NCBI RefSeq assembly: GCF_000214175.1
Contig: NC_015564.1
Coordinates: 1,612,001 to 1,676,000, forward strand
Reading direction: 5' to 3'
Length of the DNA: 64,000 nt
From: Hoyosella subflava DQS3-9A1
GTDB lineage: Bacteria; Actinomycetota; Actinomycetes; Mycobacteriales; Mycobacteriaceae
Below, piece after piece: positions 30,708 to 41,240 of this stretch; within the stretch, counting starts at the first letter, position 1, and every line of letters begins with the position of its first letter. The notes beneath the pieces were generated by a model, which ran no database searches, had not been told where the DNA came from, and saw only the letters and a program-made list of their open reading frames with translations. Position numbers and translations under genes: made by a program.

Positions 30708-31254
30708 GCGCGGCGTGTTCGGTCTCCACCGGCTTGAGTACGATTTTCAGTAAGCCGAGTAGGAGAAGGGGATCGAGATAGTCATTTCCCCAGCGCGCGC
30801 CCCAATGCAGGCACGCGGTCGCGGTGCAACCAGCGTGCAATGCATCGAGCGTGCCGATCGGTGTTCCCTTTCTTACGTAGTCGCCTCTATGCACCAGCGG
30901 CTGAATGGGCTCGTACGTGGTGCGCACACCAGATTGGTGGTCGATCGACACGACCCCTCGACTCGCTACTGGCCCCGCGAACGCAACCACACCCTCGTAC
31001 GAGGCATACACGGTTGCGCCGGGTGCAGCAGCGAGATCAACGCCGCGATGCCCTGGGCCGTAAGGATGCGTTGGCCGGTCGAAGTCGCGCGCAACTTCGG
31101 GGGCAGGCTGGATGGGCCACTCGTGCCTTTCCTGCCGGGGTGTGGTGGTGGGCGTGGCGTTAGCCGGTTCATGAGGCAGCCCTGCCGCCCCACCTAGGCA
31201 CAGCAATGCGGCGAGTAGCAGGCAGGGAAGCGTGGGACGGTGGTCAGGGCGCAT
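30658..31254 (-). CDS. Secreted M23-family metallopeptidase
   Basis: A 198-residue LytM/M23 domain protein (Rv2891-like). Signal peptide from [18 protein letters not shown] to near HEPANA; then zinc site [14 protein letters not shown] and HWGARWG. Such proteins cleave peptidoglycan cross-links or regulate others that do. The ATG at 31254 starts the signal peptide; a much longer open frame upstream is unsupported. It is the only minus-strand gene between the Mrp operon and 36.6 kb and overlaps xerC tail to tail. Confidence 0.9.
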   Translation of the reverse strand: MRPDHRPTLPCLLLAALLCLGGAAGLPHEPANATPTTTPRQERHEWPIQPAPEVARDFDRPTHPYGPGHRGVDLAAAPGATVYASYEGVVAFAGPVASRGVVSIDHQSGVRTTYEPIQPLVHRGDYVRKGTPIGTLDALHAGCTATACLHWGARWGNDYLDPLLLLGLLKIVLKPVETEHAALMPSGGLARGLPAVGR

Positions 31255-31304
31255 GCCATAGAGGATGCCGCTCCCGCTGAACAGGTGGCCTCCGCGAGGG
31301 AGAA

Positions 31305-31340
31305 TGTGGATAAAGCGGCGGCTGGGAGGCATTATCCACA
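31305..31340 (+). promoter_or_regulatory. Two inverted DnaA boxes (TTATCCACA)
   Basis: TGTGGATAA at 31305-31313 and TTATCCACA at 31332-31340 are exact DnaA boxes in opposite orientation, 18 bases apart edge to edge. They lie in the space between the divergent M23 gene and rpsB. Confidence 0.65.
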
Positions 31341-31356
31341 GGGTTACAGGGGCGGA

Positions 31357-31385
31357 TTGAACTTGCCGAGAATCTCGGTTACCTA
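31357..31385 (+). promoter_or_regulatory. Candidate rpsB promoter
   Basis: TTGAAC, 17-base spacer, TACCTA. Leaves a leader of roughly 260 bases before rpsB, long enough for ribosomal-protein feedback control. It lies directly beside the DnaA-box pair. The rest of the 31255-31652 gap holds no gene I can support. Confidence 0.4.
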
Positions 31386-31652
31386 GTTGACCCCAACTCG
31401 GCGTACACTGCTTGGCGGTGTGCTGTGAGCGCACCGTACTTCGCGTCCCCGCGTGCAGCCGCACCGAGGGTACGGCCTGAACCATCCGGTTCTCGCGGTA
31501 TTCAATGGTGAGGCGGCCAGGCGCCCTTCGGTCCCGTGCTGAACGGGTTGGGTGTCCGGACGGGGACCAGGGCGGAAGCCAACGTGGCTTGCCGCATCAA
31601 CCGGAACACGAGAGAAGGAGCGAAGACCTCTCACGGAGGTCTGATAATCGCT

Positions 31653-32513
31653 ATGGCTGTTGTAACCATGAAGCAGCTGCTTGACAGCGGCGTGCACTTC
31701 GGACACCAGACCCGTCGGTGGAACCCCAAGATGAAGCGCTTCATCTTCACCGACCGCAACGGTATCTACATCATCGACCTGCGCCAGACCCTGTCGTACA
31801 TCGACAAGGCATACGAGTTTGTCAAGGAAACAGTCGCGCACGGCGGCACAATCCTTTTCGTTGGCACAAAGAAGCAGGCCCAGGAGTCGATCGCAGGCGA
31901 GGCAACCCGCGTTGGTATGCCGTACGTGAACCAGCGCTGGCTCGGTGGCATGCTTACGAACTTCCAGACCGTCCACAAGCGGCTTCAGCGCCTCAAGGAA
32001 CTTGAGAGCATGGAGCAGACCGGCGGCTTCGAGGGGCGCACCAAGAAGGAAATCTTGATGCTGACCCGTGAGAAGACCAAGCTCGAGCGCACCCTGGGCG
32101 GCATCCGTGACATGGCCAAGGTTCCGAGCGCGGTGTGGATCGTTGACACCAACAAGGAGCACATCGCCGTCGGCGAGGCGCGGAAGCTGAACATTCCGGT
32201 TGTCGCGATCCTCGACACGAACTGCGACCCGGACCTCGTTGATTACCCGATTCCGGGCAATGACGACGCGATCCGGTCGGCTGCACTGCTCACTCGCGTC
32301 GTCGCGGCGGCGGTTGCTGATGGTCTTCAGGCGCGCGCTGGCCTGAATACCTCCGGTGACGAAAAGGGCGAGGCAGAGCCGCTCGCTGATTGGGAGAAGG
32401 AACTTCTCGAGTCAGCATCGCCGGCAGCGGAAGGTGCGGAGGTTCCTGCAGAGGCGCCTGCCGAGGTTCCTGCCGAGGCACCGGCTGCGGAAGCAACCAC
32501 CACCGAAAACTGA
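31653..32513 (+). CDS. rpsB: 30S ribosomal protein S2
   Basis: S2, 286 residues. [22 protein letters not shown] start, [25 protein letters not shown] and the conserved [21 protein letters not shown]. The C-terminal ~30 residues are a Pro/Ala/Glu repeat ([14 protein letters not shown]). ATG chosen because GGAGG lies upstream and the N terminus is the family's; earlier in-frame codons are leader. Confidence 0.97.
   Translation: MAVVTMKQLLDSGVHFGHQTRRWNPKMKRFIFTDRNGIYIIDLRQTLSYIDKAYEFVKETVAHGGTILFVGTKKQAQESIAGEATRVGMPYVNQRWLGGMLTNFQTVHKRLQRLKELESMEQTGGFEGRTKKEILMLTREKTKLERTLGGIRDMAKVPSAVWIVDTNKEHIAVGEARKLNIPVVAILDTNCDPDLVDYPIPGNDDAIRSAALLTRVVAAAVADGLQARAGLNTSGDEKGEAEPLADWEKELLESASPAAEGAEVPAEAPAEVPAEAPAAEATTTEN
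32439..32486 (+). repeat. Two 24-bp tandem repeats in rpsB tail
   Basis: Units 32439-32462 and 32463-32486 differ at four bases and encode EVPAEAPA twice. They extend the acidic S2 tail and could vary in number between strains. Confidence 0.7.
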
Positions 32514-32521
32514 CTTGAGCG

Positions 32522-32548
32522 CTGGCCCCGAACACCTTTCGGGGCCAG
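32522..32548 (+). terminator. 11-bp hairpin between rpsB and tsf
   Basis: CTGGCCCCGAA, five-base loop, TTCGGGGCCAG: a perfect inverted repeat just after the rpsB stop. No T tract follows, so partial termination or mRNA processing is more likely than full termination, as tsf follows closely. Confidence 0.55.
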
Positions 32549-32594
32549 TCCCGCCAGACACGTGAGAAGTGAAATAGAGGAGGCTCGCCCCACC

Positions 32595-33419
32595 ATGGCG
32601 AATTTCACCGCCGCAGATGTGAAGCGGCTGCGAGAGCTCACCGGCTCCGGAATGCTTGACTGTAAGAACGCTCTGGTCGAAACTGACGGCGACTTCGACA
32701 AGGCAGTTGAGATCTTGCGCATCAAGGGTGCGAAGGACGTCGGCAAGCGCGCTGAGCGCGCCACCGCTGAAGGTCTCGTCGCGGCATCCGGCGGCGTCAT
32801 GATCGAACTGAACAGCGAAACAGACTTCGTCGCGAAGAACGCGGACTTCCAGGGCCTCGCGGACGAGATCGTGGCCGCTGCCGCCGCGTCTCAGCCAGCT
32901 GACCTCGAAGCACTGAAGGCAACGGACGTCAACGGTCGTACTGTCGATGCCGCTGTTCAGGAACTCGCCGCGCGTATCGGTGAGAAGCTTGAACTGCGCC
33001 GCGTCGTCGCTTTCGACGGTCAGGTCGCAACCTACCTGCACAAGCGCAGCGGTGATCTTCCTCCGGGCGTGGGTGTCCTGATTGAGTACACCGGTGAAGG
33101 TGACGGCGCTGCTAACGCCGCCCGCGAAGCTGCGATGCAGGTCGCAGCGCTGAAGGCGCGTTACGTCACCCGCGACGATGTCCCCGCGGACGTCGTCGAG
33201 AACGAGCGGCGCATCGCCGAGCAGACCGCCCGTGAAGAAGGCAAGCCTGAGCAGGCGCTGCCGAAGATCATCGAAGGCCGTGTCAACGGGTTCTTCAAGG
33301 ACATGGTTCTCACGGAGCAGGCGTACGTGAAGGACTCGAAGAAGACCGTCAAGTCTCTCCTCGACGAGGCTGGCGCAACGATCACGCGCTTTGCGCGATT
33401 CGAAGTCGGCCAGTCCTGA
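32595..33419 (+). CDS. tsf: Elongation factor Ts
   Basis: EF-Ts, 274 residues, the EF-Tu nucleotide exchange factor. N-terminal UBA-like domain with [18 protein letters not shown], then TDFVAKN and the two dimerisation subdomains; ends with [16 protein letters not shown] 32595 is preceded by GGAGG; an upstream frame start is not used. Confidence 0.97.
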   Translation: MANFTAADVKRLRELTGSGMLDCKNALVETDGDFDKAVEILRIKGAKDVGKRAERATAEGLVAASGGVMIELNSETDFVAKNADFQGLADEIVAAAAASQPADLEALKATDVNGRTVDAAVQELAARIGEKLELRRVVAFDGQVATYLHKRSGDLPPGVGVLIEYTGEGDGAANAAREAAMQVAALKARYVTRDDVPADVVENERRIAEQTAREEGKPEQALPKIIEGRVNGFFKDMVLTEQAYVKDSKKTVKSLLDEAGATITRFARFEVGQS

Positions 33420-33462
33420 CCGGAGCGCCTCACCAAACCGAACGAGAACGATGAGGCAAGAT

Positions 33463-33507
33463 ATGCGGGGTTGCAAGATGGCAATAAACCATCGGGCAGC
33501 CCCGCAT
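33463..33507 (+). terminator. Hairpin between tsf and pyrH
   Basis: ATGCGGGG (33463-33470) pairs with CCCCGCAT (33500-33507); an inner ATGG/CCAT pair extends it around an A-rich loop. A short TTCG follows, not a T tract. Likely end of the rpsB-tsf message or a leader structure of pyrH. Confidence 0.5.
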
Positions 33508-33555
33508 TCGCGTGTCCAGCGGCGACACTGCACTCGGTGACCAGCGAGGAGAGAA

Positions 33556-34287
33556 ATGGCTGAAGACACACTTTCGGAGCGGCAGAAGTACAAGCGGGTC
33601 TTGCTCAAGCTCGGCGGTGAAATGTTCGGCGGCGGCAAGATCGGCGTCGATCCGGATGTTGTCCATATGGTTGCGGAGCAGGTCGGGGAAATCGTCCGGG
33701 ACGGAGTTGAAGTCGCCATCGTAATCGGTGGTGGAAACTTCTTCCGCGGCGCTGAATTGCAGCAGCGCGGCCTCGACCGTTCACGGGCTGACTACATGGG
33801 CATGCTCGGGACCGTCATGAACTGCCTGGCACTGCAGGACTTCCTGCAGCAGGTAGGTGTGGACACTCGTGTGCAAACCGCGATAACCATGGGCCAAGTG
33901 GCCGAACCGTACATCCCATTGCGCGCCATACGACATCTCGAAAAGGGCCGAGTGGTGATTTTCGGAGCTGGCATGGGAATGCCGTACTTCTCCACCGACA
34001 CAACTGCCGCGCAACGCGCTCTCGAGATTGGCGCGGAGGTCGTGCTGATGGCCAAGTCAGTTGACGGCGTCTACACCGCTGACCCGAAACTAGATCCAGA
34101 CGCCACCATGTTTGACGAGATAACGCATCGGGAGGCGCTTGAGCGTGGCCTGAAGGTTGCCGACGCGACGGCCTTCAGCCTCTGTATGGACAACGACATG
34201 CCGATTATTGTTTTCAATCTGCTCAAGCACGGCAATATCGCCCGTGCGGTGGCGGGGGAGCACGTTGGCACCCTCGTGAGACCCTAG
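33556..34287 (+). CDS. pyrH: Uridylate kinase
   Basis: UMP kinase, 243 residues, amino-acid-kinase fold. [11 protein letters not shown] at the N terminus, [23 protein letters not shown] and the C-terminal [15 protein letters not shown]. Makes UDP for pyrimidine and cell-wall precursors. GAGGAGAGAA precedes the ATG. Confidence 0.97.
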   Translation: MAEDTLSERQKYKRVLLKLGGEMFGGGKIGVDPDVVHMVAEQVGEIVRDGVEVAIVIGGGNFFRGAELQQRGLDRSRADYMGMLGTVMNCLALQDFLQQVGVDTRVQTAITMGQVAEPYIPLRAIRHLEKGRVVIFGAGMGMPYFSTDTTAAQRALEIGAEVVLMAKSVDGVYTADPKLDPDATMFDEITHREALERGLKVADATAFSLCMDNDMPIIVFNLLKHGNIARAVAGEHVGTLVRP

Positions 34288-34375
34288 AAATCGTTGCGCT
34301 CACGCCAGGTAGATTTGTTGTTTAGGCGTGATGCGATAGTGGAGATTAGGCAAAAAGACCAGAAGAAGGTGTGCC

Positions 34376-34933
34376 GTGATTGATGAAGCGCTCTTCGACG
34401 CCGAAGAGAAGATGGAAAAGGCTGTATCGGTAGCGAAGGACGAACTCGGCTCCATTCGAACGGGTCGTGCTAATCCGGGGATGTTCTCACGCATCGTCAT
34501 CGACTATTACGGCGCGCCAACCCCGATTACGCAACTCGCGAGTATCAACGTCCCGGAAGCGCGGCTTGTCGTCATCAAGCCGTACGATACGTCGCAGTTG
34601 AGCGCTATCGAAACCGCGATCCGCAATTCAGATCTCGGTGTCAACCCGGGAAATGACGGCGCGATAATTCGCATTGCGGTCCCTCAACTGACAGAGGAGC
34701 GACGCCGCGACCTGGCTAAGCAGGCGCGCTCGAAGGGCGAGGACGCCCGAGTCGCGGTTCGTAACGTCCGGCGGAAAGCAATGGACGAGTTGTCTCGTAT
34801 TCAGAAGGATGGCGAGGCTGGCGAGGACGAAGTGGGTCGCGCGGAAAAAGAGATCGATAAACTCACCGCGAAGTACAGCGCCCAGGTTGACGAGTTGGTG
34901 AAACACAAAGAATCTGAGCTCATGGAGGTCTAG
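34376..34933 (+). CDS. frr: Ribosome recycling factor
   Basis: RRF, 185 residues; splits terminated ribosomes with [32 protein letters not shown] and the terminal helix are typical. GTG start with AGAAGG upstream. The 34288-34375 gap contains a weak TCACGCC/GGCGTGA inverted repeat (34300-34331). Confidence 0.97.
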   Translation: MIDEALFDAEEKMEKAVSVAKDELGSIRTGRANPGMFSRIVIDYYGAPTPITQLASINVPEARLVVIKPYDTSQLSAIETAIRNSDLGVNPGNDGAIIRIAVPQLTEERRRDLAKQARSKGEDARVAVRNVRRKAMDELSRIQKDGEAGEDEVGRAEKEIDKLTAKYSAQVDELVKHKESELMEV

Positions 34934-34986
34934 CCTCAACAGCTAAGTAATATTTTGGAAACCTCGGTGTGGAGATAGGAGAAGTT

Positions 34987-35904
34987 GTGGCAGAAGACCG
35001 TGAGCCCAGTCATCCTATGACGGGGTCAGGGCAACCCACCAACGCCTCCGCCGCAGAACCGCCGCAGAAGAAGTCCCGCGCCGGCCGAAACCTCCCAGCC
35101 GCCATAGGTGTCGGAGTGACCCTGGGCGCGCTGATCATCGCGATCCTCTTGGTCGAGTCCAGAGGGTGGGTGGTTCTTGTTGCCGCGGCCCTCACCCTCG
35201 CGATCTGGGAACTGTACAAACGTCTGCGGCAACAGGGCTTCCATCTACCCCTGGTGCCACTCATTGTCGGGGCTCCACTGACGACGCTTTCGGCGCTGCC
35301 TTTCGGTGTTCAGGGTGTCCTCACGGGTTTCGCCACCACGGCGGTGGTCTCCATGGTGTGGCGCCTATTCCACAACGGACTCGGCGGCAAGCCCGAGAAC
35401 TACGTGCGTGACGCGGCGATCACCCTTTTTGTTGCAACCTGGGTGATCCTTTTCGGTGGCATCGGTGCACTCCTTGTCCTCACGGAGCAGGGTGCCGGAC
35501 CCATCTGGGTATTGATGATCGCCGTCGTGTGCTCGGACATTGGCGGCTACACCGCGGGTGTCCTTTTCGGCAAGCATCCAATGGTGCCGCAGATCAGCCC
35601 GAAGAAATCCTGGGAAGGTTTCGCGGGTTCGATGATCGCGGGAATCATCGGCAGCGTCATTACCGTCTCGGTGTTCCTCGACGAATCGCCGTTACTGGGG
35701 GTACTCGTCGGCGCTGCACTCGTCGTGTCGGGGACGCTGGGAGACCTGATCGAGTCGCAGTTCAAACGTGATCTTGGTATCAAGGACATGGGGACGTTGC
35801 TGCCTGGGCACGGTGGCCTCATGGATCGACTCGACTCCCTCCTGATATCAGCTGTGGTGGTCTGGGGGATCGTGGCGGTGCTTGGATATCAGATGACGGT
35901 GTGA
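34987..35904 (+). CDS. cdsA: Phosphatidate cytidylyltransferase
   Basis: CDP-diacylglycerol synthase, ~305 residues, about eight helices after a hydrophilic N-terminal ~40 residues. Family signature SGTLGDLIESQFKRDLGIKD followed by GTLLPGHGGLMDRLDS; also ISPKKSWEGFAGS. Supplies CDP-DAG for all phospholipids. GTG 34987 is preferred because AGGAG precedes it. Confidence 0.95.
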   Translation: MAEDREPSHPMTGSGQPTNASAAEPPQKKSRAGRNLPAAIGVGVTLGALIIAILLVESRGWVVLVAAALTLAIWELYKRLRQQGFHLPLVPLIVGAPLTTLSALPFGVQGVLTGFATTAVVSMVWRLFHNGLGGKPENYVRDAAITLFVATWVILFGGIGALLVLTEQGAGPIWVLMIAVVCSDIGGYTAGVLFGKHPMVPQISPKKSWEGFAGSMIAGIIGSVITVSVFLDESPLLGVLVGAALVVSGTLGDLIESQFKRDLGIKDMGTLLPGHGGLMDRLDSLLISAVVVWGIVAVLGYQMTV

Positions 35905-35905
35905 C

Positions 35906-36631
35906 ATGTCCTGGCTGCGTTCCAAAGACAGCCGTCGCGACTCAGTCATAGCGAGCCCGAATATCTGGAAGTGGCCAGATATCTACGAGGTAGAGAATCA
36001 CGCCCAAGACGCAGGTGACGCGATCTGGTCCGAACTGTCGGCAATCGCGCCCTGGATCGGCCGTGACGTCGTTGATGTTGGTTGCGGTACCGGATTTCAT
36101 CTCCCGCGATTCGCCGAGACCGCCCGGTCCGTGATCGGCGTCGAGCCCCACAGTCCGCTTCTCGGGCACGCACGCAACCGTGTCTTGGAGTTCGATCATG
36201 TCAACGTCCTCCAGGGCGAGGCGGCGCGGTTGCCCCTAGAGTCCAGGTCGGCAGATTTGCTGCACGCGAGGACCGCGTACTTTTTCGGGCCCGGCTGTGA
36301 ACCAGGCATCCGGGAAGCACTGAGGGTGCTGCGACATGGCGGCATCCTGGCCATCGTTGATCTTGATGCGACAGCCTTTCCGTACGGGACATGGATGCGT
36401 GACGATCTGCCGAAGTATCAGCCGCTCCTGGTCGAAGACTTTTTCCGCCGCCAGGGGTTCTCACTCCGTCGCGTCGATACGCGCTGGGTCTTCCCCACGC
36501 GCGCGTTACTAGACGAAGTTTTGGCCATTGAATTCAGTCCCAGAGTGGCGGCACGCGCCCGCCGCGAAACAACGGGTGTGACTCTCGACGTGCGATACCG
36601 GATTCACTGGTTGCGCAACACACTGAGCTAG
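35906..36631 (+). CDS. SAM-dependent methyltransferase (class I)
   Basis: A 241-residue class I methyltransferase (Methyltransf_11 type). SAM motif I is VVDVGCGTGFHLPRF near residue 56, acidic motif II VIGVEPHSP, and LRHGGILAIVDLDA near motif IV-VI. The ATG follows the cdsA stop by one base, so it is cotranscribed; its substrate is unknown. Confidence 0.88.
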   Translation: MSWLRSKDSRRDSVIASPNIWKWPDIYEVENHAQDAGDAIWSELSAIAPWIGRDVVDVGCGTGFHLPRFAETARSVIGVEPHSPLLGHARNRVLEFDHVNVLQGEAARLPLESRSADLLHARTAYFFGPGCEPGIREALRVLRHGGILAIVDLDATAFPYGTWMRDDLPKYQPLLVEDFFRRQGFSLRRVDTRWVFPTRALLDEVLAIEFSPRVAARARRETTGVTLDVRYRIHWLRNTLS

Positions 36632-36665
36632 GCGGCATTGCTTGACTCTGGGTGGAGAGTTGGCC

Positions 36666-37121
36666 TTAGCGCAGCCCCTTACGAGCGGTGCGGCGCAGCT
36701 GCAGAATGCGGACACCGCCGATACAGGCGGCGATCAAGATGCCCAGTATTGCGGCGCCGAGCAGAGCAACTCCCACTGGCATGTCCCACTCCCAGAACAG
36801 GACGAAAATCGTTGTCGTCGCCAAGTTCTGAAGAATGAACACAAGGAGCAGAATCAGAAGCAGGGCCCCAATGATCAGAGCTGACCACCATGCCCCGGCA
36901 CGCGTGTGCGGCAGAGCCGTGGAATGCGCCTTCCCATGCGGTGGAGAGGAGGTTACCGCGGCGGGCGACGACTCCGAGCCTGACTGTGGCAATTCCGCCG
37001 TGTCGTTTGGCTCGGACCAACCCTCATATGCGGACTGCGTATCGCCCAAGTCAGGCTGTGATGTGCCATGATCCTTGGACGGCTCGCCTGATTTTGATGC
37101 CATGACATGATCATGACGCAT
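36666..37121 (-). CDS. LapA-domain (DUF1049) membrane protein
   Basis: Up to 151 residues. A hydrophilic, Ser/Pro-rich N-terminal ~75 residues is followed by two helices ([19 protein letters not shown] and [20 protein letters not shown]) and a short basic end, the layout of LapA/YciS proteins. ATG 37121 or 37103 may be the start; neither has a ribosome site. Divergent from rlmN. Confidence 0.75.
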   Translation of the reverse strand: MRHDHVMASKSGEPSKDHGTSQPDLGDTQSAYEGWSEPNDTAELPQSGSESSPAAVTSSPPHGKAHSTALPHTRAGAWWSALIIGALLLILLLVFILQNLATTTIFVLFWEWDMPVGVALLGAAILGILIAACIGGVRILQLRRTARKGLR

Positions 37122-37180
37122 TTAGCGCTGCCATGCACGAATTCTCGGATGTACACCATCCGTGGGACACTGGTCGCATC

Positions 37181-38290
37181 ATGAGCGTCGATATTCCACT
37201 TGTATTCAATGCGCCGCGCCGCGGGATGCCCCCGCGGCATTTCGCGGATCTCGATCGCGACGAGCGTCGCAAAGCTGTCGCGGACCTGGGCATGCAGCCC
37301 TTTCGCGCCGACCAACTCGCTCGCCATTACTACGGTCGGCTCGAAGCTGACGTCGCAGCGATGACCGATCTTCCTGCCAATGTTCGCGAGAAGATTGGGG
37401 AGACACTGTTTCCTCCGCTGCTCAGCACCGTTCGCCATTTGGCTTGTGACGCTGGTGAGACGCGGAAGACACTCTGGAAGGCGCACGATGGCACGTTGCT
37501 CGAAAGCGTGCTCATGCGCTACACGGATCGTGCGACGGTGTGCATATCGAGTCAGGCCGGGTGCGGTATGGCCTGTCCGTTCTGCGCTACGGGCCAAGCC
37601 GGCCTGACGCGGAACCTATCGACGGCCGAGATCGTGGATCAGGTCCGTGCCGCAGCTGCGGCCATGCGTGACGGCGAGGTGGGAGGTGGACCCGGTCGCC
37701 TCTCCAACGTTGTGTTCATGGGCATGGGCGAGCCGCTCGCGAACTACAAGCGAGTGATTGCGGCGGTCCGGCGCATCACTGCTCCCGCACCAGAAGGACT
37801 TGGCCTGTCGCAGCGGAACGTCACGGTGTCGACAGTAGGTCTCGCTCCCGCGATCCGGAAACTTGCGGAGGAAGACCTCAACGTGACGCTCGCGGTTTCG
37901 CTGCACACGCCTGACGACGAGCTCAGGGATACGTTGGTGCCGGTGAACAATCGATGGGCCGTCGCTGAGGTGCTCGACGCCGCGAAATACTATGCCGACA
38001 CCACAGGCCGCCGCGTCTCAATCGAGTACGCTCTCATCCGCGACATCAACGATCAAGGCTGGCGCGCCGACATGCTAGGGAAAAAGCTACGCAAAGCGCT
38101 CGGCCACCTCGTGCATGTCAACGTCATACCGTTAAATCCCACACCTGGCAGCAAATGGGATGCTAGCCCAAAGACAGTCGAGGCGGAATTCGTGCGCCGC
38201 GTACAGGCTCAGGGAGTTCCGTGCACAGTTCGAGACACCCGCGGTCAGGAAATCGCCGCCGCGTGCGGCCAGCTGGCAGCGGAGAACTAG
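37181..38290 (+). CDS. rlmN: 23S rRNA/tRNA (adenine-C2)-methyltransferase RlmN
   Basis: A 369-residue radical-SAM enzyme. The cluster motif is [11 protein letters not shown], with [13 protein letters not shown] and the catalytic cysteine region [14 protein letters not shown]. Methylates A2503 of 23S rRNA and A37 of some tRNAs. ATG 37181 matches the start in relatives; an ATG 48 bases earlier adds non-conserved residues. Confidence 0.95.
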   Translation: MSVDIPLVFNAPRRGMPPRHFADLDRDERRKAVADLGMQPFRADQLARHYYGRLEADVAAMTDLPANVREKIGETLFPPLLSTVRHLACDAGETRKTLWKAHDGTLLESVLMRYTDRATVCISSQAGCGMACPFCATGQAGLTRNLSTAEIVDQVRAAAAAMRDGEVGGGPGRLSNVVFMGMGEPLANYKRVIAAVRRITAPAPEGLGLSQRNVTVSTVGLAPAIRKLAEEDLNVTLAVSLHTPDDELRDTLVPVNNRWAVAEVLDAAKYYADTTGRRVSIEYALIRDINDQGWRADMLGKKLRKALGHLVHVNVIPLNPTPGSKWDASPKTVEAEFVRRVQAQGVPCTVRDTRGQEIAAACGQLAAEN

Positions 38291-38293
38291 ACG

Positions 38294-38575
38294 CTAAATG
38301 CGGCGTTTCCGTTCCTTGCGGGTGCTGATGTTGTAGCGGACCAGCAAGAACACCAGTGCCAGGCCCACGCCGATGATCCACATGTTCTCCACGTTGCCGT
38401 CGTGGTTGCCAATCAGGTAGGCGAAGACCAGGATCGTGAAGAGCCAGCCAACAATCTGAAATGCCTTGGGAGCTTCGCCGTGCCAGCCCCAGCCTACTGA
38501 TGGCTCATCAGCAGGGTTGACGTTCGAGCGCGCAATCGCGCGTTCCAAACCTGGATCCACGTTCGCGTCGGCCAC
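38294..38575 (-). CDS. DUF2631 family membrane protein
   Basis: A 93-residue small protein conserved near dxr in mycobacteria. Two helices ([33 protein letters not shown]) and a basic C terminus (RKERKRRI). The GTG at 38575 has GGAGG seven bases upstream on its strand. Ends three bases from rlmN's stop, tail to tail. Function unknown. Confidence 0.88.
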   Translation of the reverse strand: MADANVDPGLERAIARSNVNPADEPSVGWGWHGEAPKAFQIVGWLFTILVFAYLIGNHDGNVENMWIIGVGLALVFLLVRYNISTRKERKRRI

Positions 38576-38786
38576 TGTGATCCCTCCTGATCGCCTCAAA
38601 AAAAACGCCCTGCGCAGGCTGCTGGTGATCTCGACTCCCGCGCCACACGCAGCTCACTGGGATCATCCTGACATACTGATGCGGACTGAGTGCATTTGGG
38701 TCGCCGATTCGTGTCGAACGCGACGTCACACGGTGGGCGCCTCACCCCCGCGTGAGTTGGCGGCATTCATCAGTGACAATGACTCG

Positions 38787-39968
38787 GTGACGTCCTCACC
38801 GCAATCACCCCAGCGTGTACTGATACTCGGCAGCACCGGCTCGATCGGGACCCAAGCGCTCGATGTGATCGGCGCTAACCCCGACTTGTTCTCAGTGGCC
38901 GGACTTGCAGCGGGAGGCGGCAACACGGCTCTTCTTGAACAACAGATCCAACAGACCGGGGTGCCGGGCGATGCGGTGGCGGTGGCGGATCCGGCTGCGG
39001 CAGCGAAACTGCACGTACCCGGTGTTCGCAGCGGAGGGGATGCGGTCACTGCCCTTGTGGAGTCAGTGGAGGCCGACGTCGTCCTGAACGCGCTGGTCGG
39101 TTCGCTCGGGCTGCAGCCAACGCTTGCGGCGCTGAAAACGGGCGCTCGCCTTGCGCTTGCGAATAAAGAGTCACTTGTTGCGGGTGGCCCGCTTGTCACC
39201 GCGGCCGCCAGGCCAGGCCAGATCGTTCCGGTCGACTCCGAACACTCCGCCCTCGCACAGTGCTTGCGGTCCGGGACCGGTGACGAAGTTGCTCGTCTCG
39301 TGCTCACGGCGTCCGGTGGCCCATTCCGGGGCTGCAAAGCTGAAGACCTGGCCGAGGTAACTCCCGAACAGGCGGGTGCGCACCCCACCTGGGCAATGGG
39401 GCCGATGAACACGCTGAACTCGGCAACCCTCGTCAATAAGGGCCTGGAGCTAATCGAGACGCATCTGCTGTTTGGAATTCCTTACGACCGGATCGACGTC
39501 GTGGTCCACCCCCAATCGATCGTGCATTCCATGGTGACGTTCGTAGATGGCTCGACGATCGCCCAGGCAAGTCCCCCTGATATGCGCCTGCCCATCGCCC
39601 TCGCGCTGGGCTGGCCGGACCGCGTTCACGGTGCGGCAAAGCCGCTCGATTTCGCGGTGGGCTGCCACTGGGATTTTGAGCCACTAGACAATGAGGTCTT
39701 CCCGGCTGTCCGACTCGCGCGGGAGGCCGGTACCGGGGGTGGTTGCCTTCCCGCGGTGTACAACGCGGCGAACGAAGAGGCGGCGGCTGCGTTTCTCCAG
39801 CGCGACCTGCCCTTCCCGCGCATCGTCCGTATCGTGGAGCATGTGCTTGACGGTGCGCACGAATGGTCGAGCGCACCGAGTACCGTTGACGATGTACTCG
39901 CCGCCGAGGGTTGGGCGCGTGCGCGTGCCCGTGAGCTCATCACACAGGAGGCCAGACCCCGCTCATGA
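38787..39968 (+). CDS. dxr: 1-deoxy-D-xylulose 5-phosphate reductoisomerase
   Basis: DXR/IspC, 393 residues, first committed step of the MEP isoprenoid pathway. NADPH site [16 protein letters not shown] near the N terminus, [26 protein letters not shown] and the C-terminal [14 protein letters not shown] 38787 is preferred; GACAAT ends six bases before it, consistent with a leaderless message. Operon with rip1 (ATGA overlap) and ispG. Confidence 0.95.
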   Translation: MTSSPQSPQRVLILGSTGSIGTQALDVIGANPDLFSVAGLAAGGGNTALLEQQIQQTGVPGDAVAVADPAAAAKLHVPGVRSGGDAVTALVESVEADVVLNALVGSLGLQPTLAALKTGARLALANKESLVAGGPLVTAAARPGQIVPVDSEHSALAQCLRSGTGDEVARLVLTASGGPFRGCKAEDLAEVTPEQAGAHPTWAMGPMNTLNSATLVNKGLELIETHLLFGIPYDRIDVVVHPQSIVHSMVTFVDGSTIAQASPPDMRLPIALALGWPDRVHGAAKPLDFAVGCHWDFEPLDNEVFPAVRLAREAGTGGGCLPAVYNAANEEAAAAFLQRDLPFPRIVRIVEHVLDGAHEWSSAPSTVDDVLAAEGWARARARELITQEARPRS

Positions 39969-41221
39969 TGTTCACCCTTGGTGTGATCTTGTTCGCGCTT
40001 GGGATCGGTATTTCCATCGCGATCCACGAATACGGCCATCTAGCCATGGCCAAGGCCTTCGGGATGAAGGTTCGCCGGTACTACATCGGTTTCGGGCCCA
40101 AGATCTTCGCGTTCAAACGCGGTGAGACCGAATACGGCCTCAAAGCGATCCCGGCTGGCGGCTTCTGTGACATCGCCGGAATGACAGCGCTAGACGAACT
40201 CGAACCCGATGAGCATGACCGGGCAATGTACAAGCAGGCCACATGGAAACGGCTTCTTGTCATGCTGGGCGGCCCGATCAGCCACGCGATCATCGGTCTC
40301 ACGCTGGTCTTTATCCTCGCGCTGGGCTGGGGTCTGCCGAAACTCGCCTTCAATGACGCGGTGGTCGGAGAAACCACATGTGTAGCGCCCACGCAAGCCC
40401 CGCCAGAGCAGGACAACGGACGGTGGGTTGCGGGCGAGCTTGCGCCCTGCGGCGGCGGGGGACCTGCTGAGGCTGCCGGTATCGAACCGGGGGACCTCAT
40501 CGTTGCCGTGAATGGCGACCGGATACGCAACTTTGGTGAGGTTGTTCAGCGTGTTCAGGCGACCGACGGCACCGCCGTTCTGACTGTGGAGCGTGACGGG
40601 GAAACACGGGAAATCCCGGTCGCGGTCCAGCCGGTCGAGCGGTACGTCATTGGTTCGGCGGGTGCGGAACCGGAACTCGCGACCGTGGGGGCTATTGGCG
40701 TCGCGCAGGACCTCGAAACTCGCGCCGAGGCCTCCGAGATCCGGCAGTATGGGCCGCTGGGAGCAGTGCCAGCCACATTCGTCTTTACCGGCGAATTGAC
40801 GGTTCAGACCTGGGAAGCGCTCCTGAGGTTCCCGGAGCGTCTGCCTGCTGTTGCCCGCTCGATCATGGGCGAGGATCGAGACCCTGATACGCCGATCAGC
40901 GTTGTGGGAGCGAGCCGTCTCGGCGGCGAGGTCGTCGATATGGGGCTGTGGCAGGTTTTCATTCTGCTGCTCGCGGTACTGAACCTGTTCGTCGGTTTGT
41001 TCAATCTCCTCCCGTTGCTGCCACTCGATGGTGGGCACATGGCGGTCACGATTTACGAGGCGATCCGCAACCGGCTGCGGCGGCTGATGGGCAAGCCCAA
41101 CGGGCCACCCGTCGATTACACCAAGTTGATGCCTATCACTTTCGTTGTGATGGTGATCGGTGCCGGGATTATGCTGTTGACTATCACCGCTGACATCGTC
41201 AACCCGATCACGTTCCGGTGA
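39965..41221 (+). CDS. rip1: Site-2 intramembrane metalloprotease (RseP/Rip1)
   Basis: A 418-residue S2[14 protein letters not shown] gives the HExxH in the first helix and [10 protein letters not shown] the third metal ligand; a PDZ domain lies between ([17 protein letters not shown]). Mycobacterial Rip1 cleaves anti-sigma factors. Between dxr and ispG, as in mycobacteria. Confidence 0.96.
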   Translation: MMFTLGVILFALGIGISIAIHEYGHLAMAKAFGMKVRRYYIGFGPKIFAFKRGETEYGLKAIPAGGFCDIAGMTALDELEPDEHDRAMYKQATWKRLLVMLGGPISHAIIGLTLVFILALGWGLPKLAFNDAVVGETTCVAPTQAPPEQDNGRWVAGELAPCGGGGPAEAAGIEPGDLIVAVNGDRIRNFGEVVQRVQATDGTAVLTVERDGETREIPVAVQPVERYVIGSAGAEPELATVGAIGVAQDLETRAEASEIRQYGPLGAVPATFVFTGELTVQTWEALLRFPERLPAVARSIMGEDRDPDTPISVVGASRLGGEVVDMGLWQVFILLLAVLNLFVGLFNLLPLLPLDGGHMAVTIYEAIRNRLRRLMGKPNGPPVDYTKLMPITFVVMVIGAGIMLLTITADIVNPITFR

Positions 41222-41240
41222 GCACGTTAGGAAGGTTTCT

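Noticed and set aside
31386-31409. TTGACC...TACACT as rpsB promoter
   Set aside because: Only 12 bases between the boxes; TTGAAC-17-TACCTA just upstream fits better.
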